A stretch of 64,000 nt of DNA from JAZDIU01 sp043804635. Lineage in GTDB: Bacteria; Chloroflexota; Dehalococcoidia; Dehalococcoidales; UBA2162. Position 1 is the first letter of the stretch; every line of letters begins with the position of its first letter. The position numbers and the translations under genes were made by a program. The stretch spans positions 32,950 to 96,949 of the forward strand of contig JAZDIU010000032.1 of NCBI GenBank assembly GCA_043804635.1, in the 5' to 3' direction. Positions 1 through 8,890 of the stretch are shown here, in pieces. Under the pieces are notes generated by a model that worked only from the letters and a program-made list of their open reading frames with translations, did not search any database and had not been told where the DNA came from.

Positions 1-938
1 CGGCGGGAGGCGCCTACCGCCCGCATTATGCCGATGTCTTTAATTCTCTCGTGAACGGATGTCATCATCGTGTTTACTACGCCGAAAGCACCGATAACCA
101 GCGTAATTCCGGCTAGAGCCAACATAAACTTGTTCATCTTGTCTACCATACCCATTTCAGTCTCAGCCACCTGTTTAACCGCCAATGCCCTCACGCCAGC
201 GATATTCTGGTTTATGGCGTCAGCGATGATTTCTACCGGACAGGCATTACACAGTGCACGAATATCTATCGAGGACACCAATCCTTCCTTGCCGAATGCT
301 TTCTGTAATGTTTGAAGCGTGACAAAAATCTGGTAGTCGTCATTCGAACCGGTCTCTTCCAGAATACCGACTACGGTCGTATCGCTCCCATTGAATGCAA
401 CTTTATCTCCTATGCTCAAGCCGAGTATCCGGGCAGTCTGTGCGCCAAGCAATGCCTGGTCTTTTTGTTCAATGTATTTTCCTTCCCTGACTTCCCACCA
501 CGTCTTAATCCTTATCTCTTCTTGCGGCTCTATGCCAACCACTATCAGGTTCGTTTCCTTCACCTTTGTGTTAACGAATAACTTGGGAGCAATCGTGGCA
601 ATATTACCTTGGTCTTTCACACCTAGAGCTTCCCGTATCTTACTATCGGCGATTTGTCTGATTTCAGGCAATTTCGTCTCGGGAATATAGTTTTCGCCTA
701 CTGTCAGCGCTCCCAGGCTAAGGTCGCCCAACTTCATGTCAACGTTGCTTATAGCGGGCACTACATTAAGGTTAGCCCCATATTTCTCAAGCTGGCTATA
801 TATTTTCGCTTGTCCCGCTCTGGCTATGGTCAATATGCCGACGACGGTCATTGCAGCAATCACTATGCCGAGAGCGGCATACAACACTCGTTTTTTCCTT
901 CTCAGGGTATCTTTAAATACCAAATGGTATAGTTTCAA
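1..938 (-). CDS. ABC transporter permease, MacB/FtsX family (3' end outside window)
   Basis: The minus strand reads open from a TTG at 938-936 to the window edge, about 312 codons. GGAGGAG lies five bases upstream of the TTG. The protein starts with a short basic stretch, then a hydrophobic segment (about residues 20-38, VLYAALGIVIAAMTVVGIL). A large extracytoplasmic region follows, typical of MacB periplasmic core domains, and then the first FtsX-like helix (LALAGITLVIGAFGVVNTMM) with the loop HERIKDIGIMRAVGAS, a hallmark of the FtsX domain. Such permeases work with a MacB-type ATPase in lipoprotein or peptide export. The ATPase is not visible and may lie beyond the left edge. The plus-strand reading frames here are shadows. 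Confidence 0.85.
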   Translation of the reverse strand, partial: MKLYHLVFKDTLRRKKRVLYAALGIVIAAMTVVGILTIARAGQAKIYSQLEKYGANLNVVPAISNVDMKLGDLSLGALTVGENYIPETKLPEIRQIADSKIREALGVKDQGNIATIAPKLFVNTKVKETNLIVVGIEPQEEIRIKTWWEVREGKYIEQKDQALLGAQTARILGLSIGDKVAFNGSDTTVVGILEETGSNDDYQIFVTLQTLQKAFGKEGLVSSIDIRALCNACPVEIIADAINQNIAGVRALAVKQVAETEMGMVDKMNKFMLALAGITLVIGAFGVVNTMMTSVHERIKDIGIMRAVGASR

Positions 939-1086
939 TCCAACTCCTCCTGTTTTTATTAAGACGCTAAATGAAATCTGGATAGATTGAATAACCAGCC
1001 CACCTTCGATGGATTTAAAAATGGCGATAAGAGGACAAACGTATACTACAAGCAGTAAATAGTATAGATGGTGGGTGGTTAGAGGA

Positions 1087-1497
1087 TTAGAGCTGAGGAG
1101 GTTCTTCGGAAATCAGACAGTTGCGGCAATGGTACTCAATGGTTATATTAAACGGAGATTCCTGGAGAAACACACTTTGGAAGGTTTTTGGTTTATCAAT
1201 AGAGCATTGGGAAATCAGGCCTTTAGTATTAACCACTACGCAGAGACGCTGAACATTAGTAACCGACCCGGGAGGCAAAACCTCATCGCTGGGTGCGCCG
1301 GTCAAAGAACATTGAGACAGTGAGCAGGAGATTAAACAGCATAGCGAATTGGCAGCCGTGTCTTGACAAGGGGTAGAATCACAGCCCTCGGAGGTGGTTC
1401 CTAATGGTGCGGCGGCACTGCTAACCGGCGCCAGCACCAAAAATAACGTGGCTAACGCTACTGCAAACCGTATGGACTTAGAAAAACCCGCCCGCAT
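1087..1497 (-). CDS. Small Cys-rich exported protein, unknown function
   Basis: 136 residues. An N-terminal signal peptide (basic MRAGFSKSIR, hydrophobic core to about residue 28, then SSAAA) predicts export. The mature part carries about a dozen cysteines in pairs and clusters (CDSTPC, LCCLISC, HCRNC), suggesting disulfides or metal binding. An AGGTAGGGAG sequence just upstream of the ATG supports the start. I do not recognise the family. It lies 148 bases upstream of the MacB-type permease on the same strand, so it may be in that transcription unit. The spacing is loose, so the link is inference. Confidence 0.6.
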   Translation of the reverse strand: MRAGFSKSIRFAVALATLFLVLAPVSSAAAPLGTTSEGCDSTPCQDTAANSLCCLISCSLSQCSLTGAPSDEVLPPGSVTNVQRLCVVVNTKGLISQCSIDKPKTFQSVFLQESPFNITIEYHCRNCLISEEPPQL

Positions 1498-1598
1498 CTC
1501 CCTACCTCAATTTAAAGTATAACAGATTCCCCTCTGAAATTAAAATCAGTAAATTTACCTAATTATATTTCCCAGCGTACTTATCTGCTAAGAAAAAT

Positions 1599-2540
1599 TT
1601 ATAGACCGAGGAGTTTCTCAGCATTCAGGTGGCAGATTTTCTCTTTATCGCTATCACAAATCGGAACCGACTGGATAAACTGTACCCCTTCCTGGCTCGA
1701 TTCGAAAGGATAATCTACAGCGAATAATATATTATCGGCACCTAATGCCAGATAGGCACACATCAATGGTGGTCCCCAGAACATACCGCTGGTGGTGATA
1801 AAGAAATTGTCTTTTATATACTGGCTCGGAGTTTTCTTGAGTTTTTTGGATAGCGGGTCTCTCTTCCAATGATTGTCTATTCGCCACAGCCAGTAGGGCA
1901 ACGCCTCACCCATATGGCCCAATACGATTTTCAATTTAGGATATTCATCGAATAGACCGCTGCAAATCAGACGCAGAGCGTGTAACGAAACTTCAGCAGC
2001 AAACCCAGCCATCGCACCGGCAAGCACAGGATAAGCTGAGAAAGACTTAAGCAGTTCAGGGGACGGGCGCTGAGGATGAATGTATATCGGGACATCTAAC
2101 TTTTCAGCGGCGGCAAATATGGGTCGGAACTTCCTATCATCTAGATATTCGCCTTTGACGTGAGAATTTATGCTGGTCCCCTTTAGCCCGAGCTTCCTTA
2201 CTGCTCTTTCAAGCTCTTTGGCGGCTTCTTCCGGGGCTTGAGGAGCGATTGCCGCCAGACCGGCGAACCTCGTAGGATATTTCTTGACCACGTCAGCAAG
2301 CTTATCGTTGATTTTCTTAGCAGTGGCGACACCAACTGGAACATCGAGTGCCTGGACGCCAGGCTGAAAGAAAGATAGTACCTGCATATCGACGCCGGCT
2401 TCATCCATTACTTTCAGTCGGCCTTTATCCATATCGAGGAGGACATCCGTGTTAGCAGAAGTCGAGAATCCTACCGTCGAGCGCATCGCATCGATAAATT
2501 CTTGAGTAATGAAATGTTCTTCAAAAGCGATTGTTTTCAT
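1599..2540 (-). CDS. Amidohydrolase family protein, ACMSD/resorcylate decarboxylase type
   Basis: 313 residues, a full-length metal-dependent TIM-barrel amidohydrolase of the Amidohydro_2 family. The N-terminus has E-x-H (E7, H9 in FEEHF), as in gamma-resorcylate and 5-carboxyvanillate decarboxylases, rather than the H-x-H of hydrolases. YIHPQRP, LGHMGEALPYW and FAVDYPFE supply the usual later histidines and the catalytic Asp. A role in nonoxidative decarboxylation of an aromatic acid is inferred from these residues; the substrate is unknown. The ATG follows GGAAGGTGAG. It lies 20 bases downstream of a paralogue (2561-3634), so the two are almost certainly co-transcribed. Confidence 0.85.
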   Translation of the reverse strand: MKTIAFEEHFITQEFIDAMRSTVGFSTSANTDVLLDMDKGRLKVMDEAGVDMQVLSFFQPGVQALDVPVGVATAKKINDKLADVVKKYPTRFAGLAAIAPQAPEEAAKELERAVRKLGLKGTSINSHVKGEYLDDRKFRPIFAAAEKLDVPIYIHPQRPSPELLKSFSAYPVLAGAMAGFAAEVSLHALRLICSGLFDEYPKLKIVLGHMGEALPYWLWRIDNHWKRDPLSKKLKKTPSQYIKDNFFITTSGMFWGPPLMCAYLALGADNILFAVDYPFESSQEGVQFIQSVPICDSDKEKICHLNAEKLLGL

Positions 2541-2560
2541 AGCTCACCTTCCATCCGATA

Positions 2561-3634
2561 TTATAATTTGAAAAGTTTTTCTGCATTCAGGTGATAGATT
2601 TTTTCCTTGTCACCTTCGCTGATGGGTGCTTGCTCCATAAAATCCACGGTTTCCTTATTCTCCTCAAAGGGATAGTCGACGGCAAATAATATCTTATCGG
2701 CACCTAAAGCTAACAACGCACAAATTAACGCCGGGTTCGACTGCATCCCACTGATGGTTATGAAGAAATTGTCCCTGATATACTGGCTGGGGAGTTTCTT
2801 AAGTTTATCAGAGAGGCGGGTACCATCGACTCCCCGCTTTACTTCAAGATTAGTTAGCGAGGAACCATAAGCTCGACTCAGCATACGGTTATCCAGCCTG
2901 GTCATCCAGAATGGCAGAGCTTCACCCATATGTCCCAGTATAATTTTGAGGTTGGGATATTCATCGAAGATACCACTGCAGATGAGACGCATCGCGGTCA
3001 GGCCGGTTTCGGCAGCGAAACCCCACATCGGCCCGGCTAATTCCCGATAACCGGCATATTGCTTAACCCTCTCTAAAGGCGGACGTACCGGATGAATATA
3101 TACCGGAGCGTTGAGTTTAGCCGCCCTGGCAAAAAAGGGCCAGTATTTCTTGCCGTCAAGGAATTCACCGTTACAATGCGATAGTATCATAGTACCCTTA
3201 AAACCAAGCTGTTTCACGGCACGTTCAAGCTCATCGGCAGCCGCTTTCGGGTCTCTGAGATAAACCGCAGCGAAACCAACGAACCTCTCAGGATTCTTCT
3301 TGATAGCTGCCGCAAAAAGGTCGTTAACCTTCTTAGTAAGTTTGATGGCTTCTTCGGCATCAAGGTAATCGACATTAGTATTAAAGGAGAGAACCTGAGT
3401 ATCGATACCGGCTTCATCCATATCTTTTAATCTAATTTTTCCGACGTCGCACAGCTTGGCGACAACAGCCGGCGGCAGCCACGTCATATATTCTTCTGCC
3501 GAATGCCACCATTTCCAGGACTTCTGCCCTTTCTTATCCGTGATGCTTTCTACTTTAGGGTATTTCTTCCTCGTTTGAAGGAATTCCAAATAGTAAGGCG
3601 TGTAACAATGTTCTTCGATGGCAATTTTTTTCAT
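2561..3634 (-). CDS. Amidohydrolase family protein, ACMSD/resorcylate decarboxylase type (paralogue)
   Basis: 357 residues, paralogous to the next gene downstream and carrying the same signatures: IEEHC (E7, H9), YIHPVRPP, LGHMGEALPFW and FAVDYPFEE. It is about 40 residues longer, mostly from an N-terminal insertion (around residues 20-60, rich in Lys and Trp) and a loop after LDNRMLSRAYG. AAGGAGGAG precedes the ATG. It lies downstream of the TRAP operon but is separated from it by a strong terminator, so it may have its own promoter. Together with the TRAP uptake genes it suggests breakdown of imported carboxylic or aromatic acids (inference). Confidence 0.85.
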   Translation of the reverse strand: MKKIAIEEHCYTPYYLEFLQTRKKYPKVESITDKKGQKSWKWWHSAEEYMTWLPPAVVAKLCDVGKIRLKDMDEAGIDTQVLSFNTNVDYLDAEEAIKLTKKVNDLFAAAIKKNPERFVGFAAVYLRDPKAAADELERAVKQLGFKGTMILSHCNGEFLDGKKYWPFFARAAKLNAPVYIHPVRPPLERVKQYAGYRELAGPMWGFAAETGLTAMRLICSGIFDEYPNLKIILGHMGEALPFWMTRLDNRMLSRAYGSSLTNLEVKRGVDGTRLSDKLKKLPSQYIRDNFFITISGMQSNPALICALLALGADKILFAVDYPFEENKETVDFMEQAPISEGDKEKIYHLNAEKLFKL

Positions 3635-3672
3635 CAGGCTCCTCCTTTTTGAATTTTGTTAATTAGACATAT

Positions 3673-3718
3673 TAAAAACTAGGGCAGTGGCGGAACAGAA
3701 CCTCAGCCACTGCCCTAG
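3673..3718 (-). terminator. Rho-independent terminator of the TRAP operon
   Basis: On the minus strand a perfect 13-base-pair stem (CTAGGGCAGTGGC with GCCACTGCCCTAG, arms 3706-3718 and 3679-3691) is followed directly by TTTTT. It lies about 25 bases after the stop of the second dctP gene and upstream of the amidohydrolase pair. Confidence 0.9.
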
Positions 3719-3740
3719 AGTCATCCGTACAAGTTACGAG

Positions 3741-5084
3741 CTATTGCCAAGGTTTAAATGTGTTACCCTCCAGCGTATGAAGGCCTGTCTGGTTGGGATA
3801 GGCTTTGTAATTCATACCCCAATTACTACCAGGCCCATAAACTTTACTCCATTCAGCAGCATTACCAGCAGGACCCTGTATAGGTACCGGCGCTGGCGGC
3901 ACGTACTGAGCAGCAGCATCGTCATACATCTTTACTACTTCTGCAGCTTCAGCGCCCCTTTTGTACAGGCGTTCCATCTCAGTAATCCAGTCATCGACGA
4001 TCTTTTTCTTTATTTCAAAAAATCTCGCCTTCTCACTATCGGACCAAGTGATAATTTTTATTCCCCGCTTTGCACAGTCCTCAATATATGGCGGTACATT
4101 ACCATCTATCTGAGCAGAAAAGTAAACAGAATCCCAGCGCCACATAACGTAGTCAAAAACATCTACCAAATCTTTGGGTATCCGGTCATGGGACTGTTGA
4201 TTCATAAAAGCATTCGTGGACCCTCCGCCCCGGACTACGCCACCAGCATCAATGAAATAACCTGGCTTGAAGGCATCTACCCAGGCAAAAACAAAGGGAC
4301 CTTCCCAGTTCCATACACCGCCTTCAGCCATACCTTTTTGCAATGCTTCATAACCTTCAGTATTGGAAACAGGAATCACTATCACACCGAGTTGAGTCAG
4401 CAGTTTAATAGTCATCAGGTCGGTGTTCATGAAAGTGAAGCCTTTTAAGTCTTCATACTTATAAGCCGGTCTCTTAGCACTAACAAAAAGGTAAGTATGC
4501 AAATCTATCGGCGCCATTTCGACCAGGTTCATCGCTTTAAAATCTTTTGCCAGGGCATCATACATTTTAAACCAATGAATCATATTGTTCTCGATGGCTG
4601 TCGATTCACCATGAATCGGTGGAAGCTTCATTACATCTAATAACGGCAGGACTCCCTTTTGAACCCTGGTACCGTACCCAATATCGGCAATACCCTGACC
4701 GGTCTGCATCTCTGCGATTGGACCGTTTAAAAGCGAACCGTTGGGATAATCTTCAATGATAATTCTACCGTCGGTTGCACCTTCCATAGCAGCCTGCCAT
4801 GCTAACGCTTTGTGCAATTTGTAGAAGGGCTCGGCCCCGTGGGAACGCAGGTCGCCGTATTTAAATACGATTGGCGTAAAGGGCTTCTGCACAGGGGGAG
4901 CTACAGGGGGAAAGCCACCTTGGGGCTTGGGCGTAGTTGGTGTGGTTGGAGTTGTCGGAGTTGTCGGAGTTGTCGGAGTTGTTGGTGTCATCGGAGTCGT
5001 AGGTGTTGCCGGTCCGCAGCTAACTAAGCCGGGAAGGAAAGAAAGGAAAAGCAAGACGGCAACAACTACACCAAGTTTTTTCAT
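3741..5084 (-). CDS. TRAP transporter solute-binding lipoprotein, DctP family
   Basis: 447 residues from the ATG at 5084, chosen because AAGGAGG lies six bases upstream; an in-frame start 14 codons earlier lacks a ribosome site. A signal peptide ends in a lipobox (GLVSC), so the protein is probably lipid-anchored. A low-complexity stalk of repeated Thr-Thr-Pro follows (about residues 25-50). The remainder is a DctP-type periplasmic-binding fold that captures a carboxylate-like ligand for the DctQM permease. It is the last gene of the operon and closely resembles the first gene (7174-8508), so one operon carries two binding proteins for one permease pair. Confidence 0.93.
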   Translation of the reverse strand: MKKLGVVVAVLLFLSFLPGLVSCGPATPTTPMTPTTPTTPTTPTTPTTPTTPKPQGGFPPVAPPVQKPFTPIVFKYGDLRSHGAEPFYKLHKALAWQAAMEGATDGRIIIEDYPNGSLLNGPIAEMQTGQGIADIGYGTRVQKGVLPLLDVMKLPPIHGESTAIENNMIHWFKMYDALAKDFKAMNLVEMAPIDLHTYLFVSAKRPAYKYEDLKGFTFMNTDLMTIKLLTQLGVIVIPVSNTEGYEALQKGMAEGGVWNWEGPFVFAWVDAFKPGYFIDAGGVVRGGGSTNAFMNQQSHDRIPKDLVDVFDYVMWRWDSVYFSAQIDGNVPPYIEDCAKRGIKIITWSDSEKARFFEIKKKIVDDWITEMERLYKRGAEAAEVVKMYDDAAAQYVPPAPVPIQGPAGNAAEWSKVYGPGSNWGMNYKAYPNQTGLHTLEGNTFKPWQ

Positions 5085-5158
5085 CAATAACCTCCTTGTA
5101 TTTATAAGACTAAAGAGACGTGCCATAGGATAAATTACGTCATTAAATTCTTCAGTCC

Positions 5159-6486
5159 TCAGCCCATCATCTTTGATGGCAGCCAGGTAACCAGCCAGGG
5201 AAAATGAATCATCAACACCAATAAAACAATCGTCGCCGAATAGAAGGGGTTACCCCGATAATCACGTCCTTAGTAGGACAGCCGTCAATCAACTGGGTAA
5301 GATAGAGCATGCCGGCGATTGGCGGTGTTGCCGCCGCCAGCATTACCAGCAACACGACCAGCGTTCCAAACCAGATACCGGCCATTTCCGGAGCACCTGG
5401 CGTTTCTTTCATCAATGGATAGAGGATGGGAACAGTGAATATCAACAAAGTAAAGCCCTCGAGAGGCAGCCCGACAATGATAAAAATCAGGACGACGATA
5501 TAAGTCAGAGGAATGTAACTAAGTCCGGCATCGGTTACTATCCTCCCCATAGCTGTGCTAATCTTGGTAAGAGACAGAGTGTGGGCGAAGAGAAAAGCTC
5601 CCACCAGGAGAATCAGTATCATTCCCGATGTTCGGACGGCGCCGAGCAGACCGGCATCGAACTTCTTCCAGGGCAGCCGCCGATAGGCAAGGGCGACAAC
5701 CAACACAGTGAAGGCACCGATTCCAGCCGCCTCAGTAGGGCTGAACCATCCTAGATAAATACCCCCGATTATAACAAGGAAGATTACGATGATAGGGGCG
5801 ATAGTGGCCGAGCCCCTGATTTTTTCCCACAGTGTGAAACGCACGGTGGATGGTAACATCGGAGCAGCATCCGGTTTTAGACTCACCCAGATATAAATTA
5901 CTATACAAAAAAATATGGTTAAAATAATACCCGGGATTATACCGCCGATAAACAATCTGCCCACGGATTCTTCAGTAAGTAAAGCGTAAAAGATGGCGAT
6001 CGTGCTGGGCGGAATCAAGTTCGAGAGCATCGAGCCTGAAGCTATTGAGCCTGTTCTTAAGGTAGCACTATATCCATAGCGCCGCATTTCCGGCAGTGAA
6101 ATACCACCGATAGTAGCGATAGCGGCGAAGGCGGAGCCGGTTACCGTACCGAAAAGAGCGTTGGCAATAATGGACACGATAGCCAAGCTGCCTTTTATCC
6201 TAGAAAACCATCTCACGCAAGCATCATAAGCGTCTTTTCCCAGCCCGGCTTGCTGAACCCAGGCTCCCATTAAAAGGAAAAGCGGAACCATTGAAATAGC
6301 ATACTCAGAGCCGCGGGCAAAGGCAGAACCTCCAATTATGGTTATGGCGCGCATATCCCCGTAGTAAAGAAAAGCAAAAACGGTACCGATAATTCCGAGC
6401 ACAATGAAGATATGGACCCCTATCATAGCGAGAAAGGATAAAATGCCAATTTCGATAAGACCCCAAATCCAGTTAGGCGTTATCAT
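5159..6486 (-). CDS. dctM: TRAP transporter large permease DctM, frameshifted near the C-terminus
   Basis: The large membrane subunit of a TRAP transporter, with about a dozen hydrophobic segments and the family pattern SNLIPPSTIAIFYA. The frame used from 6486 stops at 5212 with a tail (IRRRLFYWC) unlike the family. One extra base in the G-run at 5246-5249 would continue the protein as FYSATIVLLVLMIHF and on to a stop at 5159-5161, restoring the last membrane helix. I annotate the whole span as one gene with a one-base deletion, either a sequencing error or a real mutation. It starts eight bases after dctQ and is followed by dctP (5084). Confidence 0.85.
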
Positions 6487-6494
6487 CTTTTACT

Positions 6495-7067
6495 TCACCC
6501 CTCGCTCGATTCACTCTTTAGGTAAGGTTCGGCAGCAAATTTCTTTCCCATAGCTTTACTGAATAGACCGATACAGGAGCGCATTAACACCAGAAAAACA
6601 AAAGCCATTATGATTGAAAAAAGAAAAGCCCATGGGGCTATCGGCATTTTAAGCAAGGGCGTACGAATACTGTAGGCAGCATAACCCAGGGCTTGTTTGA
6701 ATAATGCCCAGGACGTAAGACCTACGTAAACCGTACCGGCCAGAGCAACAAACGCATCCAGAAGGGCACGCCGCCGCTCTTTCATATTATCTCTGAATAG
6801 CCCGATGCGTATATGGCCGGCGGAATACCAGGTATAGGCACAGGCAGTACCGGTCAATATAAGTAGTGACATCTGAGTAATTTCATAGCCACCGACGATG
6901 CCACCTCCGGTAGCCCAGCCGAAGGTAACGAGTACTTTCCGGATAACTACCATGACAACATTGACTACCATCATAACTATCAGCATAAGCCGTGCGATGT
7001 AGGTCAGACTGAGAGAACCTTTGTAAAGGAAAACGACGGAATACCATTTGCCTATATTACTTAACAT
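6495..7067 (-). CDS. dctQ: TRAP transporter small permease DctQ
   Basis: 190 residues from the ATG at 7067, preceded by GGAGGGG with five to six bases of spacing. A GTG four codons upstream is possible but lacks a ribosome site. It has four hydrophobic segments and the small-subunit pattern in the middle (ITQMSLLILTGTACAYTWYS, then HIRIGLF). DctQ pairs with DctM to form the sodium-driven permease. The gene sits between the first dctP and dctM in a minus-strand operon. Confidence 0.9.
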   Translation of the reverse strand: MLSNIGKWYSVVFLYKGSLSLTYIARLMLIVMMVVNVVMVVIRKVLVTFGWATGGGIVGGYEITQMSLLILTGTACAYTWYSAGHIRIGLFRDNMKERRRALLDAFVALAGTVYVGLTSWALFKQALGYAAYSIRTPLLKMPIAPWAFLFSIIMAFVFLVLMRSCIGLFSKAMGKKFAAEPYLKSESSEG

Positions 7068-7109
7068 TTGCCCCTCCACTAGATTCGGGTAATGTTTATA
7101 GAACCCCCC

Positions 7110-7162
7110 ACCCCTCTGAAACGAAGAGGGGCAGCGGCAAATTCATTTTCCAACCGCTGCCC
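7110..7162 (-). promoter_or_regulatory. Tandem hairpins between dctP and dctQ
   Basis: Two adjacent inverted repeats fill the gap after the first dctP stop. One has arms GGGCAGCGG (7129-7137) and CCGCTGCCC (7154-7162); the other has arms CCCCTCT and AGAGGGG (about 7111-7131). On the minus strand no T-run follows, so this is more likely an mRNA-stabilising or attenuating structure that keeps binding protein above permease. On the plus strand the first hairpin is followed by TTTTT. Confidence 0.55.
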
Positions 7163-7173
7163 TTTTTATCCTG

Positions 7174-8508
7174 CTACTTCCAAGGTTGTGGTGCTCCACC
7201 TGACAGCGTGTGAAGTCCGGTCTGATTCGGGTAGGCTTTGTAACCCATACCCCAGGTGCTGCCCGGCCCGAAGACTTTGTTCCACTCGTCTACGTTACCC
7301 GAGGGACCTTGTATGGGGACAGGAGCTGGCGGGATGTACTTTACAATCGCTTCATCATACTTTTTCAATATTTCAGCGGCTTCGGCGCCACGCTTGTACA
7401 GGGTTTCCATATCTTTAATCCAGGATTGACGTAAAGGCTCTTTTAACGCAAAGAGCTTTTCTTTTTCTGCCTGAGGCCATACGACCCACTGAATCCCTCG
7501 CGTTTTCATCAGGTCGATATATGCCAGGTGGTTTCCATCGATTTGAGCAGCGAAATATACGCCTGCCCAACGCCACATTGTGTAATTAAAAACGTCTACG
7601 AGGTCTTTGGGTATTTTTTCATAGGATTGCTTGTTCATCAGGGCATTGAAGCCTCCCTGACCGTTGGCGATACCGCCGACATCAATAAAATAGCCGGGTT
7701 TCATAGCATCGGCCCATCCGAAGATAAAAGGACCTTCTAGGTTCCAGGCACCGCCGTCGGCCATTCCCTTTTGCAGGGCTTCGTAACCGTCAACATTAGT
7801 GACTGGAATCACTATGGCTCCCATGCTGGTTAGAAGTTTGATAGTCATCAAGTCGACGTTCATCAACGTCAATCCTTTTATATCTTCTAGTTTATTAACC
7901 GGCTTCTTAGCAGTGATGAGATAATAAGAAGTGAGATGAGTGGGACCCACGTCAATGAGGTTCATTTTATCGAAGTCCGGTTTGAGGAAATCGTACAGGT
8001 AAAACCAGTGAACAAATAGATTGTCCATTGCCGTCGATTCACCATGGACAGGGGGCAGTTTCATTACGTCTATTAACGGCAGGACCCCTTTTTGCTGCCT
8101 GGTACAATAACCGATATCAGCAATACCCGCACCAACCTGCATCTCAGCCAGTGGATTATTCAGTAACGAGCCGTTGGGATAGTCTTCAATTTTAATCCGG
8201 CCGTCGGTTGCTCCCTCAATGGCAAACAGCCATGGTGTTGCTTTATGAATCTTATAGAAGGGTTCGGCGCCGTGGGAGCGGTAATCACCATATTTAAATA
8301 CAATTGGTGTGAACTTCGACACTGGTGGTGCCTTAGAGGGTGGAAATGCTCCCGTAGATGTAGGTGTCGTGGGTGTAGTCGGAGTTGTTGGTGTAGTTGG
8401 AGTTGTGGGAGTAGTTGGTGTCGTCGGCGTTGCCCCACCGCAGCTAACGATACCAGGAAGGAAAGAAAACAGGACGATTAATGTGACGATTATACCCAGC
8501 TTCTTCAT
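7174..8508 (-). CDS. TRAP transporter solute-binding lipoprotein, DctP family
   Basis: 444 residues. The signal peptide ends in the lipobox GIVSC, followed by a Thr-Thr-Pro repeat stalk (about residues 26-50) and a DctP-type ligand-binding domain. Aligned by eye with the second dctP (3741-5084), it shares long near-identical blocks such as FKYGDYRSHGAEPFYK and the C-terminal GPGSTWGMGYKAYPNQTG. It is the first gene after a consensus promoter and has the ribosome site GGAGAGG. Its ligand is unknown. The nearby amidohydrolases make an aromatic or short carboxylic acid plausible. Confidence 0.93.
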   Translation of the reverse strand: MKKLGIIVTLIVLFSFLPGIVSCGGATPTTPTTPTTPTTPTTPTTPTTPTSTGAFPPSKAPPVSKFTPIVFKYGDYRSHGAEPFYKIHKATPWLFAIEGATDGRIKIEDYPNGSLLNNPLAEMQVGAGIADIGYCTRQQKGVLPLIDVMKLPPVHGESTAMDNLFVHWFYLYDFLKPDFDKMNLIDVGPTHLTSYYLITAKKPVNKLEDIKGLTLMNVDLMTIKLLTSMGAIVIPVTNVDGYEALQKGMADGGAWNLEGPFIFGWADAMKPGYFIDVGGIANGQGGFNALMNKQSYEKIPKDLVDVFNYTMWRWAGVYFAAQIDGNHLAYIDLMKTRGIQWVVWPQAEKEKLFALKEPLRQSWIKDMETLYKRGAEAAEILKKYDEAIVKYIPPAPVPIQGPSGNVDEWNKVFGPGSTWGMGYKAYPNQTGLHTLSGGAPQPWK

Positions 8509-8535
8509 ACCTCTCCTCTAAACTGTTTTGTAGGC

Positions 8536-8564
8536 ATTATAGGCACTATATAATGTATTGTCAA
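8536..8564 (-). promoter_or_regulatory. Consensus sigma70-type promoter of the TRAP operon
   Basis: On the minus strand, TTGACA (8564-8559) and TATAAT (8541-8536) are separated by exactly 17 bases. Transcription would start about 20 bases before the first dctP codon. Confidence 0.88.
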
Positions 8565-8734
8565 GTTTTTAGCGGTTAGCAGTTAGCGAATTAAATCCGA
8601 AACAAATCCGAATTACCCAAAATTCTAAATCCAAAACCGTAAACTTTCTTTCAGGAAACAGAACCCGTTTGATTGCTCTTGTTGTCAGCCGTCCGTTTTT
8701 GCGCTAAACTGAGAAACATTAAACATATTAACTG
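8565..8734. other. AT-rich intergenic stretch with degenerate short repeats
   Basis: Between the TRAP promoter and the riboswitch lies AT-rich DNA with repeated AAATCCGAA-like words. The same words recur at about 36.64-36.76 kb and, more degenerate, near 23.40, 31.80 and 56.71 kb. I see no coding potential. The promoter for the tup operon should lie here, but I cannot place it with confidence. Confidence 0.4.
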
Positions 8735-8867
8735 AATAGGGTCTCCGAGTTGTTGTCCCTAAAGGTATTTGTCCATGGGGCAGCGACCGATAGGGTGTGA
8801 GGGGAAACGCTCATGCCTCCCGTATTTGGAAAGGAGAGCTGCTATGACGATATGGACGTCATGCCGG
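8735..8867 (+). promoter_or_regulatory. Probable Moco/Tuco (molybdenum or tungsten cofactor) riboswitch
   Basis: A GC-rich structured leader lies in AT-rich surroundings directly before tupA. It contains CTCCGAG near the 5' side, a GGGGAAACGCTCATGCCTCCC block, GGAAAGGAGAGC, and a closing ATGACG/CGTCAT hairpin. I recall these as features of the Moco RNA class, and the position ahead of tungstate transport and moaA/moaC genes is typical of it. An intrinsic terminator follows immediately, so control is likely by transcription termination. I rely on memory of the motif and could not run a covariance model. Confidence 0.68.
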
Positions 8868-8890
8868 GCACCTCCTTGAGGTGCTTTTTT
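8868..8890 (+). terminator. Intrinsic terminator of the riboswitch leader
   Basis: Perfect stem GCACCTC/GAGGTGC with a three-base loop, followed by TTTTTT. It sits between the structured leader and the tupA start (8936), so it would act as an attenuator. Confidence 0.85.

Noticed and set aside
391..990. Plus-strand frames at the left edge
   Set aside because: The minus strand codes for a clear FtsX/MacB permease over the same span.
3687..4448. 253-residue plus-strand frame
   Set aside because: Antisense to dctP; no recognisable domain and no ribosome site.
4812..5133. Plus-strand frames rich in Gly-Val or Cys-Arg-Ser across the dctP starts
   Set aside because: They are the complement of the Thr-Thr-Pro stalk of the minus-strand dctP gene; same for 8245-8521.
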